DNA of 64,000 nt from Pseudoneurospora amorphoporcata (GCA_033297205.1 MU859076.1:62001-126000); one strand, 5' to 3'. Shown: positions 1 through 13,403, counted from the first letter of the stretch. A program made the numbers and translations. Notes: generated from the sequence alone by a model not told the origin.

Positions 1-3000
1 TGTTCCTGACGAAAGCCGAGCAGTGATTGGCTTGCTTACCTTAACCTTCTCCCCACCTCTGCAAGGGGAAGCGACAAGGGGAGAGGTCCTTCTCAAGGGA
101 AGGCACCGAGCGCGCAACACACCACAGCTTGCACTACCTCCACTTGCACAGCTGGGCACACTTTCGGATCGTTTCAACCATTTCTCTTTTCTCTTCCCTT
201 GTCCATACCAGGGCCGTCCACTCCGTTTCTCTTGTGTTCAGTTGCATCCGAACCCTTCTCGTCATCACTGCCCTTGCCGCCGTCGCCTTCGCCAAAAACT
301 CCCTTCCACCTCACCTCCACTCCCCCTCCCCCCCGTCCCGGCGTCTCTTCCACGCGTGTCGCTGCGGCATCGCTTGCGCCATTGCGGCCTCTTGGGACCG
401 GCCCTACAATGCCACACTGGGACACCACCAACGGGCACAAGGTGTTCGTGGAATCGAGAAGCACTTGAATACATTTCGGCAGTGGCTTTGTCATGTCGCT
501 ACTCGCTCCTACTCATCTGGCCCACTACCCAGCATCGGCTAAATAAAAGAGCTGGACCGGTCGCCTTTTCTTGCCGTGGAACCAACTGAACCAATTTACC
601 GAATCCTCCATTTTCACCACTGCCATTGCCTAGGTACCTACCTCTGCCTACAAATGCCGGTCGTGTGCTATGGCGGGTGGAATTGTGGGCTTTTCCGCCA
701 ACATGGAGGGTTGGTTATCACGACATGACCACCAAGGACGGCCCAACATGGCCAACACCACGACAGTCTCCATCGCTTGGTCAAAGAATTGGCACTGCCT
801 CCTTTCAATGGAACGACGAATCGAACATTCTCACGATATTCATCAACGACAGAGCCTCAAGCCCTGCAATTCGTACCTGTCAGGAGAACTCATCATGCAG
901 CATGTGGCATGGCATGCTCGCCATACTTGTACGTCAAACCAAATATTGACCTCTAATCTTGCCAGGAACAAAGGAGAGACCGCCAGCGTGGAACAAGACA
1001 GCTGAGACTTCAACCAAACCACGAGTGTTTCTTCAAGAGATCCAAGACTCGCAAGGGAAACAAAACGGCGGCGCCAAAACGGTCCCACCTCGTGTCTCGG
1101 CCTCGGTTTTTCTATATACAGCCTTGTACTCCGTACCTTGTACGCCCAGCCTGCCATCCGAGAGGACTCGGCCCCCCATCCAAACTTCTCAAGCCTCTCC
1201 CACCCTCGCACTTTGTCAAGCCCCGTCCCTTGTTCTTCATGCGACCACGACTAGCGGGGGACCGCGAGCAAAAGCCGTTGCTGATCTTCAACAGTTCTGG
1301 CCGCTTTTGGCACTCCATAATACCCCTTCTCCCCTTCTGGATAACTTCGGAATAGTTTGCTGTCCAAGAACTACTAGTTCGCATCCTCCACGTCTGTTTT
1401 TCATTTCACATGTTGCACCCAACACAAGGTAATGTGCCATCTGCCTCCTGGATCGCCACAGATTGTTCCCTTTTCACACGGATTAATTACACTACGAGGC
1501 AACATGCAAGCTGCTCCCATAGTATGGGCATAATATGGAATAGTACCATATTGGCAAACCACCCGGACATGCCCGTGGTCCGGCAAATGTGTGGGAGCGC
1601 TGCCGTGCAACACCCTGTGTTGTCCCCGCGGTTATCCTCAGCTGCTTCATCAATAATCTCTGTGCCGCCTTGTTTGCAAAAGGAGAAACAAGTCCCGGTG
1701 AGTCCAATGAGGCTCTTCTCCTGTCATCGTGCCCCCGTCCGAAGAAGCTCCCCGCCAGACAAACTCGCACCATTTAAGGGTTTGTAGGACCATCACCCCC
1801 GAGTGTCATCCTCAGCATTCCAAGTATCTGCCACAAGTTGGCCCGTGAGAAGGCAAGAGGCTTTTGCTTTTATATGTATGGGTCACCTACCGAGGCTCAC
1901 CGGCGAGTGTCTACTCCTACAGCCACTTGCTGATTACAGTATGGGAACGGATCTTCTGTTGGTTTTCTTTGCCAGTTACCGGAAACAACAGGTAATGGGT
2001 AGCCAACAGTTGTGCCGTGGCCAATTCATCCGCATGGTAACATAGCCCATATCTCCACAACTGGTCATACCTACACAGAGATCATGGTGTTTCGGGAATT
2101 CGGGATGGCTCCAACGCGAATGAATAGCCTCCAAGTGTCGAATCACCAACGGCAAACCCCAAGTTGGGATGATTGTTCATACGTTCACTTCAACTTCCCG
2201 CACGGTAAGTGATGCCAGCGCTATCACATCTTTGTCGCTTTGTTCTATTTGTCAACTATTGGCGTTGAGCAAGCAAGACCGAGGGAAGAATCACTGCAAC
2301 GGGCGTTGGAGCTGGACGGTGCAAATACAGAAAAAAGTCATCGGAGGCTCAATGGGACGTCCGGGCCTGCTGTTATACACCACCTTGGACACTTATTTTC
2401 TTCCTTATTTGCTCCGCCGAAACATTTTACCCGTTCATGATACACAGATTTGTTCGGGGTGCATGACGATTGGGCTATTTCTTTGAGCACGTTCAGGTAC
2501 AGTAGATATCGTGCAGTCAGCCTCAAGCCTGAATCACAAGTGTGACGATCAACATGAAAACACAACGCCTCGTTGCTTGGCTGTATCTGTCTACACTTTG
2601 AGGTTCCGATGAAGGGGCGAAACGAGTAGAAAGATCCTGAGTTTTTCATCTGGCATTACCTCTGGATGCTACAGTGGATGCGATGACGGCTTTCCTCACA
2701 AGCACAGCCATACCCAGCCTTGAGGAACTCTCGTCAGGAACTATCAACAACGGTCGGAGATGGACTCGAAAATTTACAAAACATTAGACTATCAACATGT
2801 GACGCCTGTTTCGACAGTTCCGTCATACTTGAGACCATTCAGTGACCTCATGCTTAAGCAACCAGACGGCAATGATCCAGATACTCTCCTAGCTGACCTT
2901 TCACTCTGGAGACTAGAGTAGGCTGCGTAAAAGGCTCAAAGACTTTTCACCAGTCTATCTTGCAACCTGAAGCCCTGGATGAACTACATGTTTGAATATT

Positions 3001-6000
3001 ATGGGACATACTGTACCCGACGCGAAGCATCCACACTCCGGCTGCTCGAGCTGCGATAAACCTGAAGTAGCCATCTTCAACGATTGAGTCGGAGTTCTCA
3101 AATTCATCAGCGGTACAAGCGGCTTGGTCTTCGAACGCACTCAACCACAAAAGAGCTTGAGCGGAAGGGAAATGTCAAGGCCCCCGAGCCTATGACCCAG
3201 ATTCCCGGTTAGCTGCTTCGTTGATGAGCTCGGGTACAGTTGCTAAATCCACCAATTTTTTCTACTCGCCATTCACCCTACGCTTTACCAGCCTACTTGC
3301 TTATCTGGCCCGGGAACAACAGCAGTTGCCGCCATTTTCACAAGACAACGCAGTTTGTGGTTGCGCAGATCGAGACACGGTGCCTGCCATCGCCCGAACT
3401 GCAACAGTGACACCGCATATTGAGCCCAGCTACCCTGTGCCAGTGATAGGTTAAAAGGGGCGGTATTCGAAGTTGAGTCTTGCAAGGCGGCAGAACCTCA
3501 GTTTATTGCGCAACCCCAAGTTCTCGCGGTCAACATGTTCTGGAGTCAAGTCATTACCCGCTGTAAATCCAGAGCAGTCAGCGAGTCGAGGTTTTGAACT
3601 GATGATCAGACGTCGACTCATGTTATTGTGATGGTACAAAGAAGACGGGGCTTGACGGATGGCCACCGCACCAGGGCTGGTTTGATTTTGGACCCGACGG
3701 ATGATCGCGTCTTCGAATCTCAACACCAGACAGAGACCAGATCTGAACTGGTAGAAAGGCAGCCGCTGGCACACTGCGGAGGGCATAGTTGCCGGTCCGC
3801 TCGCACAACAGGAAAGAAGTGAAGGGAATCATGCAACCCTGCCCATTCGTCACATGGGGATCACAACTGATATCCGCAACAAGTTTTCGATTCGACCTGT
3901 TTAGTTCAGCATGCCAGTTGCCGGAACCTCGTTATATTTGCCATTGATCACTGCAGTGGCACACCGGTCTCTAATAATATCGCCGTGATAGTGGCAGAAG
4001 GGTCGGGATGTCCCAGGAACTGAACGCCCAAAGCCTGTGCGTGCTAGACGGCTGCCAGGTCGGTCTAAAGCAACATCACAACGGCGTCGATCGATGTGGT
4101 GTTGCTCAACAGCGCAATGTTGCCGATCAATCGCACAACATTTACTTACTTGTCGGTTACCACTTCCCTATTACCTGGCTCACATATTACAAGGTCCCGT
4201 GCATCTCGGCCGTCTAACACCATTTATAGTTGAGCTCTCTGGGAAAGGGAAGCATCACCAGCAACTGAACGAATGAAAGATTAATTAATCACCCCTTCGA
4301 AAAGCATTATCCGCGATATGAGCAACCCCATGGCTCCCTTTTCAGATCGGCTGCTATCTCAAAATGATATTGTGATGTATCATCTACCATGTGCCCGGGC
4401 TAAACGCCAGGGGCCATAACGTGGCACAGTGTTATAGCTATGTCTTATGCAGAGCAAATATGGGCGCACCTTTCTCGTCAATTGTACCAACCAAAGCATC
4501 AACCATCCTTTTAGCGGATTAAGCCGGTATGGGGCATGATCCTGAGACCATACTCTGCACGTTCCTCATTTCAGACAGCTGTAATCCGTCGTGGATCAGC
4601 GGTCCTGCAGTCACCAACATGGACAACGGCTTGAAAAGGACAACGGCGCTGTTGGCGTGTGCCAGGGCGCAAACCTGACTCAGTCCAGAAGTGTTCTTTA
4701 GCCGTAATAGTTTGGCAAAAGGAACGACCCTGGAGAAAGGAGAAACGGGCAGCAGAGAGCCTCGCAAAGAAAGCCACCAAAGTGAGCGTCATCGGGGAAA
4801 TGGGCCTCGAAACCTTCAGAAAGAAACAATCAGCGGATGAAGTCCTGTCACCTCCCGTCCCAGATCTGACTTGCTTGCCTTGCATCAAGATGCTGGAATG
4901 CATAAAGGCAGGGGATGATTGAGGTAGTTATCCGAGATCGGGGCATCCAGTTCGGTCAGCAACCCTTTGGAGGAAATGTGGTGAGATATCCTTTGTGATA
5001 TTGGGGTCTTGTAAGTGACCGGATAAAGGTCAGAGGCTGGTATCAGCAGGGTCACAATATCATTCTCATCGAGCCGGCTTCCCAGCGGATGTTCCAAGAG
5101 GAGATTTGTTCATGGCTTGGTCAGACTTTGCCGTTACCTCACTCTGGCAGACTTGCTGGTTTCACTCTACCCAAGCTTCTGGTGATTGCCGGTAAAGGAG
5201 AAGTCTGTTGGCACTCCTTTTCCCTTTTTTTACAACCAGCCGCCCTCGTCTCCAATGGTACGAAATCACATCACATCACACGTGGGTATCCATCTAACAA
5301 TATTAATGCGTGTCCAGGTGGTATGCAAAGGTAACAGCCCGGGGGTCGTTGGCCGTCTACTGTACCCTTGCAAATCTCATCGGTACCGATCGAAAACTGT
5401 ACCACGCGACATGCGAGGCTTGAAACGGGAGTCAAGGCTACATCTATCTTACCGCCCACGCGGCAAGATACACACTATCCCGGTCCGAGTCCGGATTGGC
5501 AAGAGATGGAATTGCAGACCACATATGCCAGTTACCGACTTGTTTGCAGGCGAGATCTACGAGTCATCCCAAATTCCGCGGGAAGGTACTTGGCCCCAAT
5601 GAGCACTCTACCCGACCACCCAAGTGGAAGGCAAGGTAGCTCCTCCCCAGTGCCCACTTCCACGACCAACCTCACTTAGAATTCACACTCCAGTCCGAAA
5701 GTCCCAATAATACCAACAAGACTGGGGCAAGTGCCACGGGCTCGAGGTTTCCAGTTGTCTCATCCAGGTGGGCTGCTTCCAGACTTCCTTCAAATATGGG
5801 TCGGTCCTCATCTCTTTCGGCACTTTCACCGGCCTTTTCTCCTTGCTTCTTCATTCGTCCACACAAACGGCAAACCAGCAACGACTCATCCCTAGACATC
5901 GTCCTGAACGCCTTCCCTTTCCTGGCACATGTTCATCAGCTCCTGCTCGGTCGTCTCCTTGTCTTCTTCGGAATCAGACCCTTTCCGAACTAGTGAGAGG

Positions 6001-6880
6001 AAGAAGAAGAAAAACCTGACGTTGTCCTGGCTCATCTCCGCACTCCTTAGTCGTTCAACTCGGTGCTGTCTGCCATCACAGTCACTATCACAAACTTCCA
6101 GGTATCGCTACCGTTGTGTTGGGTCCCTGCCTTTCCGCACTAGGTGCCGGATCTGCCCCCAGGGGTAACCAAGTCACGCCGTTGGACTTGTCGTCCCCCC
6201 ATCCTACCTTGTCCTTGTCATTCCCCTGGTCCCCTAGTTCGTCGACTCGAAAGGTTAGCCTTGACTCAGATAGTTTACGGAACGCTGTTTAGGCTCCAGG
6301 AGCGAACGGATCCGTCTTTAGGAGACTCCACGCGATCGAGATCCGGTCCATGTGCCCAGGTCACGTCACATCAAACGTCAAAGAATACTCTCACCGTTCG
6401 CTTCGAGAAACATCAGAAAATTCCGTGTGTGTGGTTTTCGGTTAACGGCCTAGTCCCTGACTTAGCTCATCGCTGACAAACCTCTTCACATCCGCCTCAT
6501 CTCTCCCTATCGGCTCGGGGACTCATCACACCACGCTAGCTTTCTGATCCGCACCCTTCTCCAGCACACGAAGCATACCTTATCCACTCTTGGCTAAGGG
6601 ATTCGGTGTCGGTCACTCGGACATTCTTCCGCAGTCTAGGCTTGAACTAGGGTCAAATTGGGCCGAGAAATCTACCTTTCACTAGTAATGAGCTAGTGAT
6701 AGATAGGCGATCCGAGATCAACGATATCCATCGACATTGATATCGATATCTAGAGAAAGGGTTAGATCGTGATTGGATATCAGTGATTGAGTTTGAGTAA
6801 GGTGAGTGGGCAAGTTGGAAAGAAACAAATTGCCTAAAATCGGACGTTTGGGGAAAGAACACACCTGGCTAGGAAATTGG
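1..6880. other. long non-coding stretch
   Basis: I find no convincing gene here. Open frames are short, compositionally odd or without splice-linked partners. The first 450 bases are pyrimidine-rich on the plus strand (runs of CT, CCCC), like a Sordariomycete leader or promoter. The rest has ordinary base composition and is not the AT-rich sequence left by repeat-induced point mutation. It may hold regulatory DNA or untranslated leader for a gene beyond the left edge, or unannotated ncRNA. Confidence 0.5.
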
Positions 6881-6881
6881 G

Positions 6882-6889
6882 TATATAAA
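6882..6889 (+). promoter_or_regulatory. TATA-like box of the FKBP gene
   Basis: The sequence TATATAAA lies 127 bases upstream of the FKBP start codon and is followed by a GC-rich stretch. A CAA/ACA-rich leader, common in Neurospora 5' UTRs, runs directly up to the ATG. Position and sequence fit a core promoter element; no transcription start is visible from sequence alone. Confidence 0.5.
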
Positions 6890-7015
6890 GCTGGGCGGGG
6901 CTTGAACGGACCACATTCGTCGAGAATATATCTCTTTCTGCTCGGCCACTCACTTGTTCGCCGAAACACAGACAACAAACAAACAAGCAAGCAACAACAA
7001 CAACACAACAACACA

Positions 7016-7860
7016 ATGGGAGTCAACAAAATCACCCACGTCCCTGGCACCGGGCCGCATCCGCAAGCTGGACAAACGGTTATTATCGAGTATACGGGTT
7101 GGTTGAAAGACTTGAGCCAGGCGGATGCCAAGGGAGCTCAGTATGTTCTTTCTTTTCTCTCCTCGCAACATTTCCCTCTCTCTCCGTACTTCCTCCCTAA
7201 TTATCATTAGTCGGGTTTTTCTTTCTTTAAATAACACTGTTGTTTGTTTCCAGGTTCGACACCTCGATCGGCCGTGGGGATTTTATCACGCAAATTGGGG
7301 TTGGAAGGCTCATCAGAGGTATGCATGGATGGTCCCACTATCAGTCCACTTATGTCTCGGAGACTTTACTGATGTGGGTTTTTTTTGGACATAGGATGGG
7401 ATGAGGCCGTATTGGAAATGAAGGTTGGCGAGAAGGCGACGTTGGATATTTCTAGGTGAGTTATCCCGGAGTGGACGATGTGTCAGTCAAGGAGAGAAGG
7501 TGAATAGTGATACTGACGGGATGATTTTTTTTTTTTTTTTTTACTAGTGATTATGGGTATGGAGAGCGGTGAGTAATCAACAGGTCTTTTTGGCTCGATC
7601 CATGTGGTTCATGCCCATCCGCAGATACAACAGTTTCGAACCTGTCTGTTTGGAGTTGAAGTCCATACATACGCTGACTCGATATCATTCCACCAGGGGA
7701 TTTCACGGCCACATTCCTCCGAACGCGGATTTGATCTTGTACGTTTTCTCTCGTCGGCTACCTCGCTCCATGTTGCCGGTCCAGTTAGGGTGGCCGCGGG
7801 AAGTTAACTGAATACGAGCTAATATGTGATAGTGACGTATATCTCAAGGGTCTCCAGTAG
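7016..7860 (+). CDS. FKBP12-type peptidyl-prolyl cis-trans isomerase
   Basis: This is a small cytosolic FK506/rapamycin-binding prolyl isomerase. Six exons (7016-7140, 7254-7318, 7395-7455, 7548-7568, 7697-7738, 7833-7860) join in phase to 113 residues, close to the roughly 108-residue FKBP12 family norm. The family core is present in order: GxGPxPxxGQTVxIxYTGWL, then FDTSIGRGDF (pocket Phe and Asp), then VGxLIRGWDEAV with the pocket Trp, then LDISSDYGYGERG, and finally HIPPNADLIFDVYL with the closing beta strand. The start ATG follows a CAA-rich leader and begins MGVNKITHVPGTG, as expected. The gene is unusually intron-dense, and exon 4 is only 21 bases. No signal peptide or C-terminal extension is seen, so this is the single-domain form rather than FKBP22 or a nuclear FKBP. 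Confidence 0.93.
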
Positions 7861-8992
7861 CCGGTGGTTCACAGTTCTCGTGAAAAGGAGATGAGGTCCT
7901 CAGTTACAAGGTCGCCAATGAGCCGAACCAGGGCCTGCTGGATAAAACAAACAGAGACTTGGAAGAACTCTCAGAAACAGAAATCCGTGTGTCGGCGATG
8001 GAGATCCCGGAAACACGGATTGTTTTGGTGTTTACGTGGGGAAGGAACCCTGATGGGTAATGACGAGGATACTTTAATTGATGACGGATGTCAGGCGATA
8101 AGGGGGGAGGGGAAAGTACCGGCGCGGCCAATTTCATGTGGAGGAGTACTTGCACGCATTCTATTGAATGTGATTGGTTCGTTGCGATAAGGGAGCTCCA
8201 ATTGCCTGCCGGGAGAAGAGCTCTGTTGGCTGACTGGCTGGCCCTTGCTTACTGTACGATTTGCCGCCAAGTACCTTGATGGTGTGCTGTGTTAATAATT
8301 CGATACTTCTATGGCTGTCCTCGTGGTTCCTTGATGGGTGACTCTTGATCATGATTTCGGTTTCAACCACCGAGACACAGTGAGTCGAGCCTCGAAAAGG
8401 TTCATTGGATCCGACCAGACCACTTGATGTACAAGTGATAGATGCAAGGTCTTAAACGGTGAAGCCTACAGCACATGCACTAACAGCAGTACAGTGTTCT
8501 GCACGCGGGTGCTTGGCCAACGACAGTGCATCACACCATTCCATTCCCCGCAGTTCTCCTTGATGCTTGACAGCTGGTGGCGGGGTTTTGACCGAACCTC
8601 TCTCGACCTTCCTGTCGCCGACCAGATTACAGCCAGCTTCCACTTCCGCTTTCCAACCTTGACCTACGACATAGTAGCACTTGCGCTTGAGCCTCCAACT
8701 ACAACATCGGCGTGTTTTCTTGATACCGACATCGCCATATTGAAGCATCAAAATACGCAACCACCGCGGAACCGTGAATAAACAACTTTAACGTCGTCGT
8801 TCTTGTTTTTGCTCCGTTTTGTTTGCGTCACGAACTGTTCAACCATCCATCTATAACCCCCCCCCCCTTCATCCGCGACCCGCGATCCCACATCCGCATC
8901 AATTTGTTGGCCAGCCCCCGTAATCAACAGTCGTCAAGCTGGGGAAGCGCAAAGTATCCGACGGGGACCTGCCCATCTCCCTAAAGAGAACC
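7861..8992. other. FKBP-UBA1 intergenic region
   Basis: No gene is supported. This stretch must contain the FKBP 3' end and the UBA1 promoter and leader. A C9 run and CT-rich sequence lie about 130 bases before the UBA1 ATG. Confidence 0.5.
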
Positions 8993-11900
8993 ATGACTGT
9001 GAGTTTGAACCTTGAAAGATGCGAACCGCGACGACACGCCTTTCATGCCCCAACCTCTACTCAAGAAGCGCCTTGCCTCCGCTGACACTTGTTGTGATGC
9101 CATCTTCCAGGACACTCAGAAAAACGAGGTCGACCTTGTCACCAGGATGCAAGTCGACGAATCAGTAGCCGGCACCACGGCCGAGATCGATGAATCCCTC
9201 TACAGTCGCCAGCTCTATGTCTTGGGCCACGAGGCCATGAAGCGCATGAGCGCTTCCAACGTCCTCATCGTCGGCCTCAAGGGCCTCGGCGTCGAGATCG
9301 CCAAGAACGTCGCCCTTGCTGGCGTCAAGAGTCTCACCCTCTTCGACCCCGAGCCCGCCGCCTGGGCCGACCTCTCTGCCCAGTTCTTCCTCCATCCCGA
9401 GGATGTCGACAAGCCTCGCGACCAGGTCACCGCCCCCCGCGTTGCTGAGCTCAACGCTTATACCCCCGTTCACATCCACCAGTCGCCAAGGTATGTTGCC
9501 AAGTTGAAGAAAGAGTGGTATTCGAGGGTGACGATAGCTAACCGTGGCCTCCGTACAGTCTCTCCGATAACCTGTCGCAGTTCGACAAGTACCAAGTCGT
9601 CGTCCTTACCAACCAGAACACCGATCTCCAGACCACCGTCGGCGAATACTGCCACTCCAAGGGCATCTACTTCATCGCTGTCAACACACACGGTCTCTTC
9701 GGCGGCATCTTCTGCGACTTCGGTGACAAGTTTACTGTGATGGACACGAACGGAGAGAATCCCGTCAACGGTATCGTGGCTGGCATCGACGAGGAGGGTC
9801 TCGTTTCCGCGCTTGACGAGACCAGGCACGGACTTGAGGATGGCGACTACGTGACGTTCTCGGAGGTCGAGGGCATGGAGGGACTCAACGGCTGCGAGCC
9901 CCGCAAGGTCACCGTCAAGGGCCCCTACACCTTCTCCATCGGCGACGTTTCCGGGCTCGGCCAGTACAAGAAGGGCGGTCTCTACCAGCAGGTCAAGATG
10001 CCCAAGACCATCGAGTTCAAAAGCATCACCCACGCGCTCAAGGACCCCGAGTTCGTCATTTCCGATTTCGCCAAGTTCGATCGCCCCCAGCAGCTCCATA
10101 TCGGATTCCAGGCTCTCCACGCTTTCGCCAAGTCTCAGGGTCGTCTGCCAAGGCCGATGAATGACGAGGATGCGCTTGTGGTTATTGCCTCGGCCAAGGA
10201 GTTTGCTAAGCAGCAGGGTGTCGAGGTTGAGTTCGACGACAAGCTTCTCAAGGAGCTCAGCTACCAGGCTACCGGTGACCTCAACCCCATGGCTGCTTTC
10301 TTCGGTGGTCTGACCGCCCAGGAAGTCCTCAAGGCTGTTTCAGGCAAGTTCCACCCTATCATGCAGTTCATGTACTTCGACGCGCTCGAGGCTCTTCCCA
10401 CCAACTTCAAGCGTACCGAGGAGCTCTGCGCGCCTAGTGGTAGCAGGTACGATGGCCAGATCGCTGTTTTCGGCAAGGAGTTCCAGGAGAAGATCTCGAA
10501 CGTCAAGCAGTTCCTTGTTGGCGCTGGCGCCATTGGCTGTGAGATGCTCAAGAACTGGGCTATGATCGGTCTCGGAACTGGTCCCGAGGGCAAGATTACC
10601 GTCACCGATATGGACTCGATTGAGAAGTCCAACTTGAATAGACAGTTCTTGTTCCGCCCCAAGGACGTTGGTCAGATGAAAAGTGACTGCGCGGCCAAGG
10701 CTGTGATGGCCATGAACCCTGACCTTGAAGGCCACATTGTTTCTCTGAAGGATCGCGTCAGCCCTGAGACTGAGGAGATTTTTAATGAGGAGTTCTGGCA
10801 GGGTCTGGATGGCGTCACCAATGCGCTAGACAACGTTGAGGCGAGAACGTATGTTGACAGGCGATGCGTCTTCTTCCACAAGCCTCTCCTTGAGAGCGGT
10901 ACTCTTGGTACCAAGGGCAACACGCAAGTGGTGCTTCCTAGGCTCACCGAGTCCTACTCCTCCTCCCAGGATCCTCCTGAGCAGTCATTCCCCATGTGCA
11001 CCCTCAGGAGTTTCCCCAACAAGATCGAGCACACCATTGCTTGGGCTCGTGAGCTGTTCGAGAGCTCGTTCGTCAAGCCTGCGGAGACTGTCAACCTTTA
11101 CCTCACCCAGCCTAACTATCTGGACACCACCCTGAAGCAGAGTGGCAACGAGAAGGCGACGCTGGAGATGTTGGCGGACTTCCTCAAGCACGAGCGCCCG
11201 CTCACCTTTGAGGATTGCGTCCAATGGGGCCGCATGCTCTTCGAGAAGCAGTATAACAACGCCATTCAGCAGTTGCTTTACAACTTCCCCAAGGACTCGG
11301 TGTCCTCGACCGGCACACCCTTCTGGTCCGGACCCAAGCGCGCCCCCGACCCGCTCAAGTTCGACCCCGAGAACCCGACCCACTTTAGCTTCCTCGAGGC
11401 CGCTACCAACCTCCATGCCTTCAACTATAGTATCAATGCCAAGGGCAAGAGCAAGGCCGATTACCTCCAGGCTTTGGAGGGCATGATTGTGCCTGACTTC
11501 TCCCCTGACTCAAACGTCAAGATTCAGGCGGATGAGAAGGAGCCTGTAAGTTCTTGCAGTCCATGTATTTATAGGGGGTGATGCTAACTTAAACAGGACC
11601 CGAACGCGGATAACACTGCCTTCGATGACGAGTCCGAACTCGGCAACTTGAAGTCCCAGCTCCCCGAGCCTAAGTCCCTCGCTGGCTTCAAGCTCAATGT
11701 TGTGGAGTTCGAGAAGGACGATGACACCAACTACCACATCGACTTCATCACGGCCGCCAGCAACCTGCGCGCCGAGAACTACAAGATCGAGCCCGCAGAC
11801 CGTCACAAGACCAAGTTCATCGCCGGCAAGATCATCCCCGCCATCGCCACCACCACGGCCCTGGTCACCGGCCTCGTCATCATCGAGCTGTACAAGATCA

Positions 11901-12331
11901 TCGACGGAAAGACCGACATCGAGCAGTATAAGAACGGCTTCATCAACCTAGCCCTTCCCTTCTTCGGCTTCTCCGAGCCCATCGCTAGCCCCAAGGTCGA
12001 GTACACCGGCCCCAACGGCAAGGTCACGCTCGACAAGATCTGGGACCGCTTCGAGGTCGGCGACATTACTCTGCAGGAGCTGATTGACGATTTCGAGAAG
12101 CGCGGTCTGTCCATCTCCATGTTGAGTTCCGGCGTCAGCTTGCTCTACGCTTCGTTCTTCCCGCCCGCTAAGCTGAAGGATCGCTATGCGCTCAAGCTCA
12201 GTGAGCTGGTGGAGACGATTAGCAAGAAGCCGATCCCCGCGCATCAGAAGGAGTTGATCTTTGAAGTGGTGACGGAGGATGCGGAGGGTGAGGATGTGGA
12301 GGTTCCTTATATTAAGGCGAGGATTAGGTAG
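8993..12331 (+). CDS. uba1: ubiquitin-activating enzyme E1 (UBA1)
   Basis: UBA1 adenylates ubiquitin and holds it as a thioester before passing it to E2 enzymes. Four exons (8993-8998, 9111-9490, 9559-11545, 11597-12331) join in phase to 1035 residues, the normal E1 length. The inactive adenylation half starts with SRQLYVLGHEAM and NVLIVGLKGLGVEIAKN. The active half carries the ATP-binding FLVGAGAIGCEMLKNW near residue 447, then DMDxIExSNLNRQFLF and a following Lys-Ser-Asp. The catalytic cysteine sits in the PMCTLRSFP motif at Cys609 (codon 10997-10999). The C-terminal ubiquitin-fold domain ends at VPYIKARIR. Exon 1 encodes only Met-Thr, and I chose it because the ATGACT|GTGAGT junction restores the frame to DTQKNEVDLV and gives an E1-like N terminus. 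Confidence 0.96.
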
Positions 12332-12713
12332 ATTTTCTCTTGGGGAAGGTGAGAAGAAGTTGTAGATATCAGTTGAGCCTTTTTTGGTGAATGAGTAAAG
12401 TTGAGTCAATGGATACTTTTATGTGTGTATGATCCGTTGTTATTGTGTTTATATGAAGCGAACAAGCGAAAGTAGAAAGGGTTTGGTGTTTTGCTTGTGA
12501 GGATTAGGTGATGGTGCTGAAAAACGTGAACACAGGTAATATGTTAAAGAGAAGAGTTACATGGGATGAAACATGAGCGCCCAAGTTATTGTAGATTCGT
12601 CCAGAGATTATATTATTTAACTAAGGGGTTGTCAATTTTCTGTAACATCTACATCCTCTCCACAGCCTAAGCCATCAAAGCCAAACATAACCTAGACAGT
12701 TACGATATGCTTA

Positions 12714-12775
12714 ACAACAACAACAACAACAACCACAGCAACAACAACAACAACCACAGCAACAACAACAACAAC
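12714..12775. repeat. CAA/CAACCACAG microsatellite
   Basis: Imperfect (CAA)n interrupted twice by CCACAG, giving a higher-order period of about 21 bases. Confidence 0.85.
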
Positions 12776-13094
12776 ACGAAGCCCTAAAGTTACCTAACCG
12801 AAAGGAAGGCTGTGAACCAACACCACAACTCCCGAAAGCATATCTATCCATAGGTATTCAGCAACCCATTTGATACAAAATTCCACCAACCGTTACCGTC
12901 AAGTACCTCGTCCAGCTATATCCAACGGCGTCCTAACGAAGTTACAAATTCCTGATAAGTATATATGTATGTAGATTGCACACTACACTAGTTCTAGACT
13001 ACACCACAACTAGGACATCACATCACATCACAACTATAATAACCACGAACAAAAGTACCTATGCTACGAACAACGCCATACCGTTGAAGCTGCG

Positions 13095-13134
<40 letters not shown>

Positions 13135-13135
13135 T
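13095..13135. repeat. CT dinucleotide microsatellite
   Basis: About 20 CT units with one TTT interruption. It lies 44 bases before the 5S-like sequence. Confidence 0.9.
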
Positions 13136-13178
13136 TCCTTTATAAAAGACATTCCAGAAAGGGGGAACAAGAACAGTC

Positions 13179-13403
13179 ACATACGACCACAGTTTTAAAA
13201 AAAATAAATAAAATAAATAAAAGGGAACTCGGGATCCATCCCGTCTGCTCTCCCATAGATATATATATATATATATATATCCATATGTATAAGCTACCAA
13301 TACCTATCGTCAGTCGGACTATGTATGGTAAGTAAGTAGTTGGGGTCAGTCACAGTGACGACGGGCGAATCCTAGGTAGGTAGGTAGGTAGGTATTGTAT
13401 GTC
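13179..13403 (+). pseudogene. 5S rRNA gene relic expanded by microsatellites
   Basis: Blocks of a fungal 5S rRNA gene occur in the right order. The 5' end ACATACGACCACAG can pair with the 3' end ATTGTATGT to close helix I. The middle reads GGGAACTCGGGATCC, then CCCGTCTGCTCTCCCATAG, as in the fungal loop B/helix III region. The 3' half has GTAGTTGGGGTCAGT and GGGCGAATCCTAGGT, the internal-control and helix V region. Functional copies are about 120 bases and this one is about 225. The excess is an A/AAAT run near 13194-13222, an AT repeat near 13260-13280 and a GTAG repeat near 13374-13393. Neurospora 5S genes are dispersed singly, so the location is normal. I call it a pseudogene because of the insertions; the block order is seen directly, the family comparison is from memory. 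Confidence 0.7.

Larger units (their letters stand above)
12332..13178. other. UBA1 downstream region
   Basis: No gene is seen. The stretch holds the UBA1 3' UTR and simple repeats: a CAA array around 12714-12775 and a CT array at 13095-13135. Confidence 0.5.

Noticed and set aside
9470..10120. 216-codon minus-strand frame inside UBA1
   Set aside because: Antisense shadow of a GC-rich highly conserved gene. The same applies to minus-strand frames at 10985-11416 and 11948-12409.
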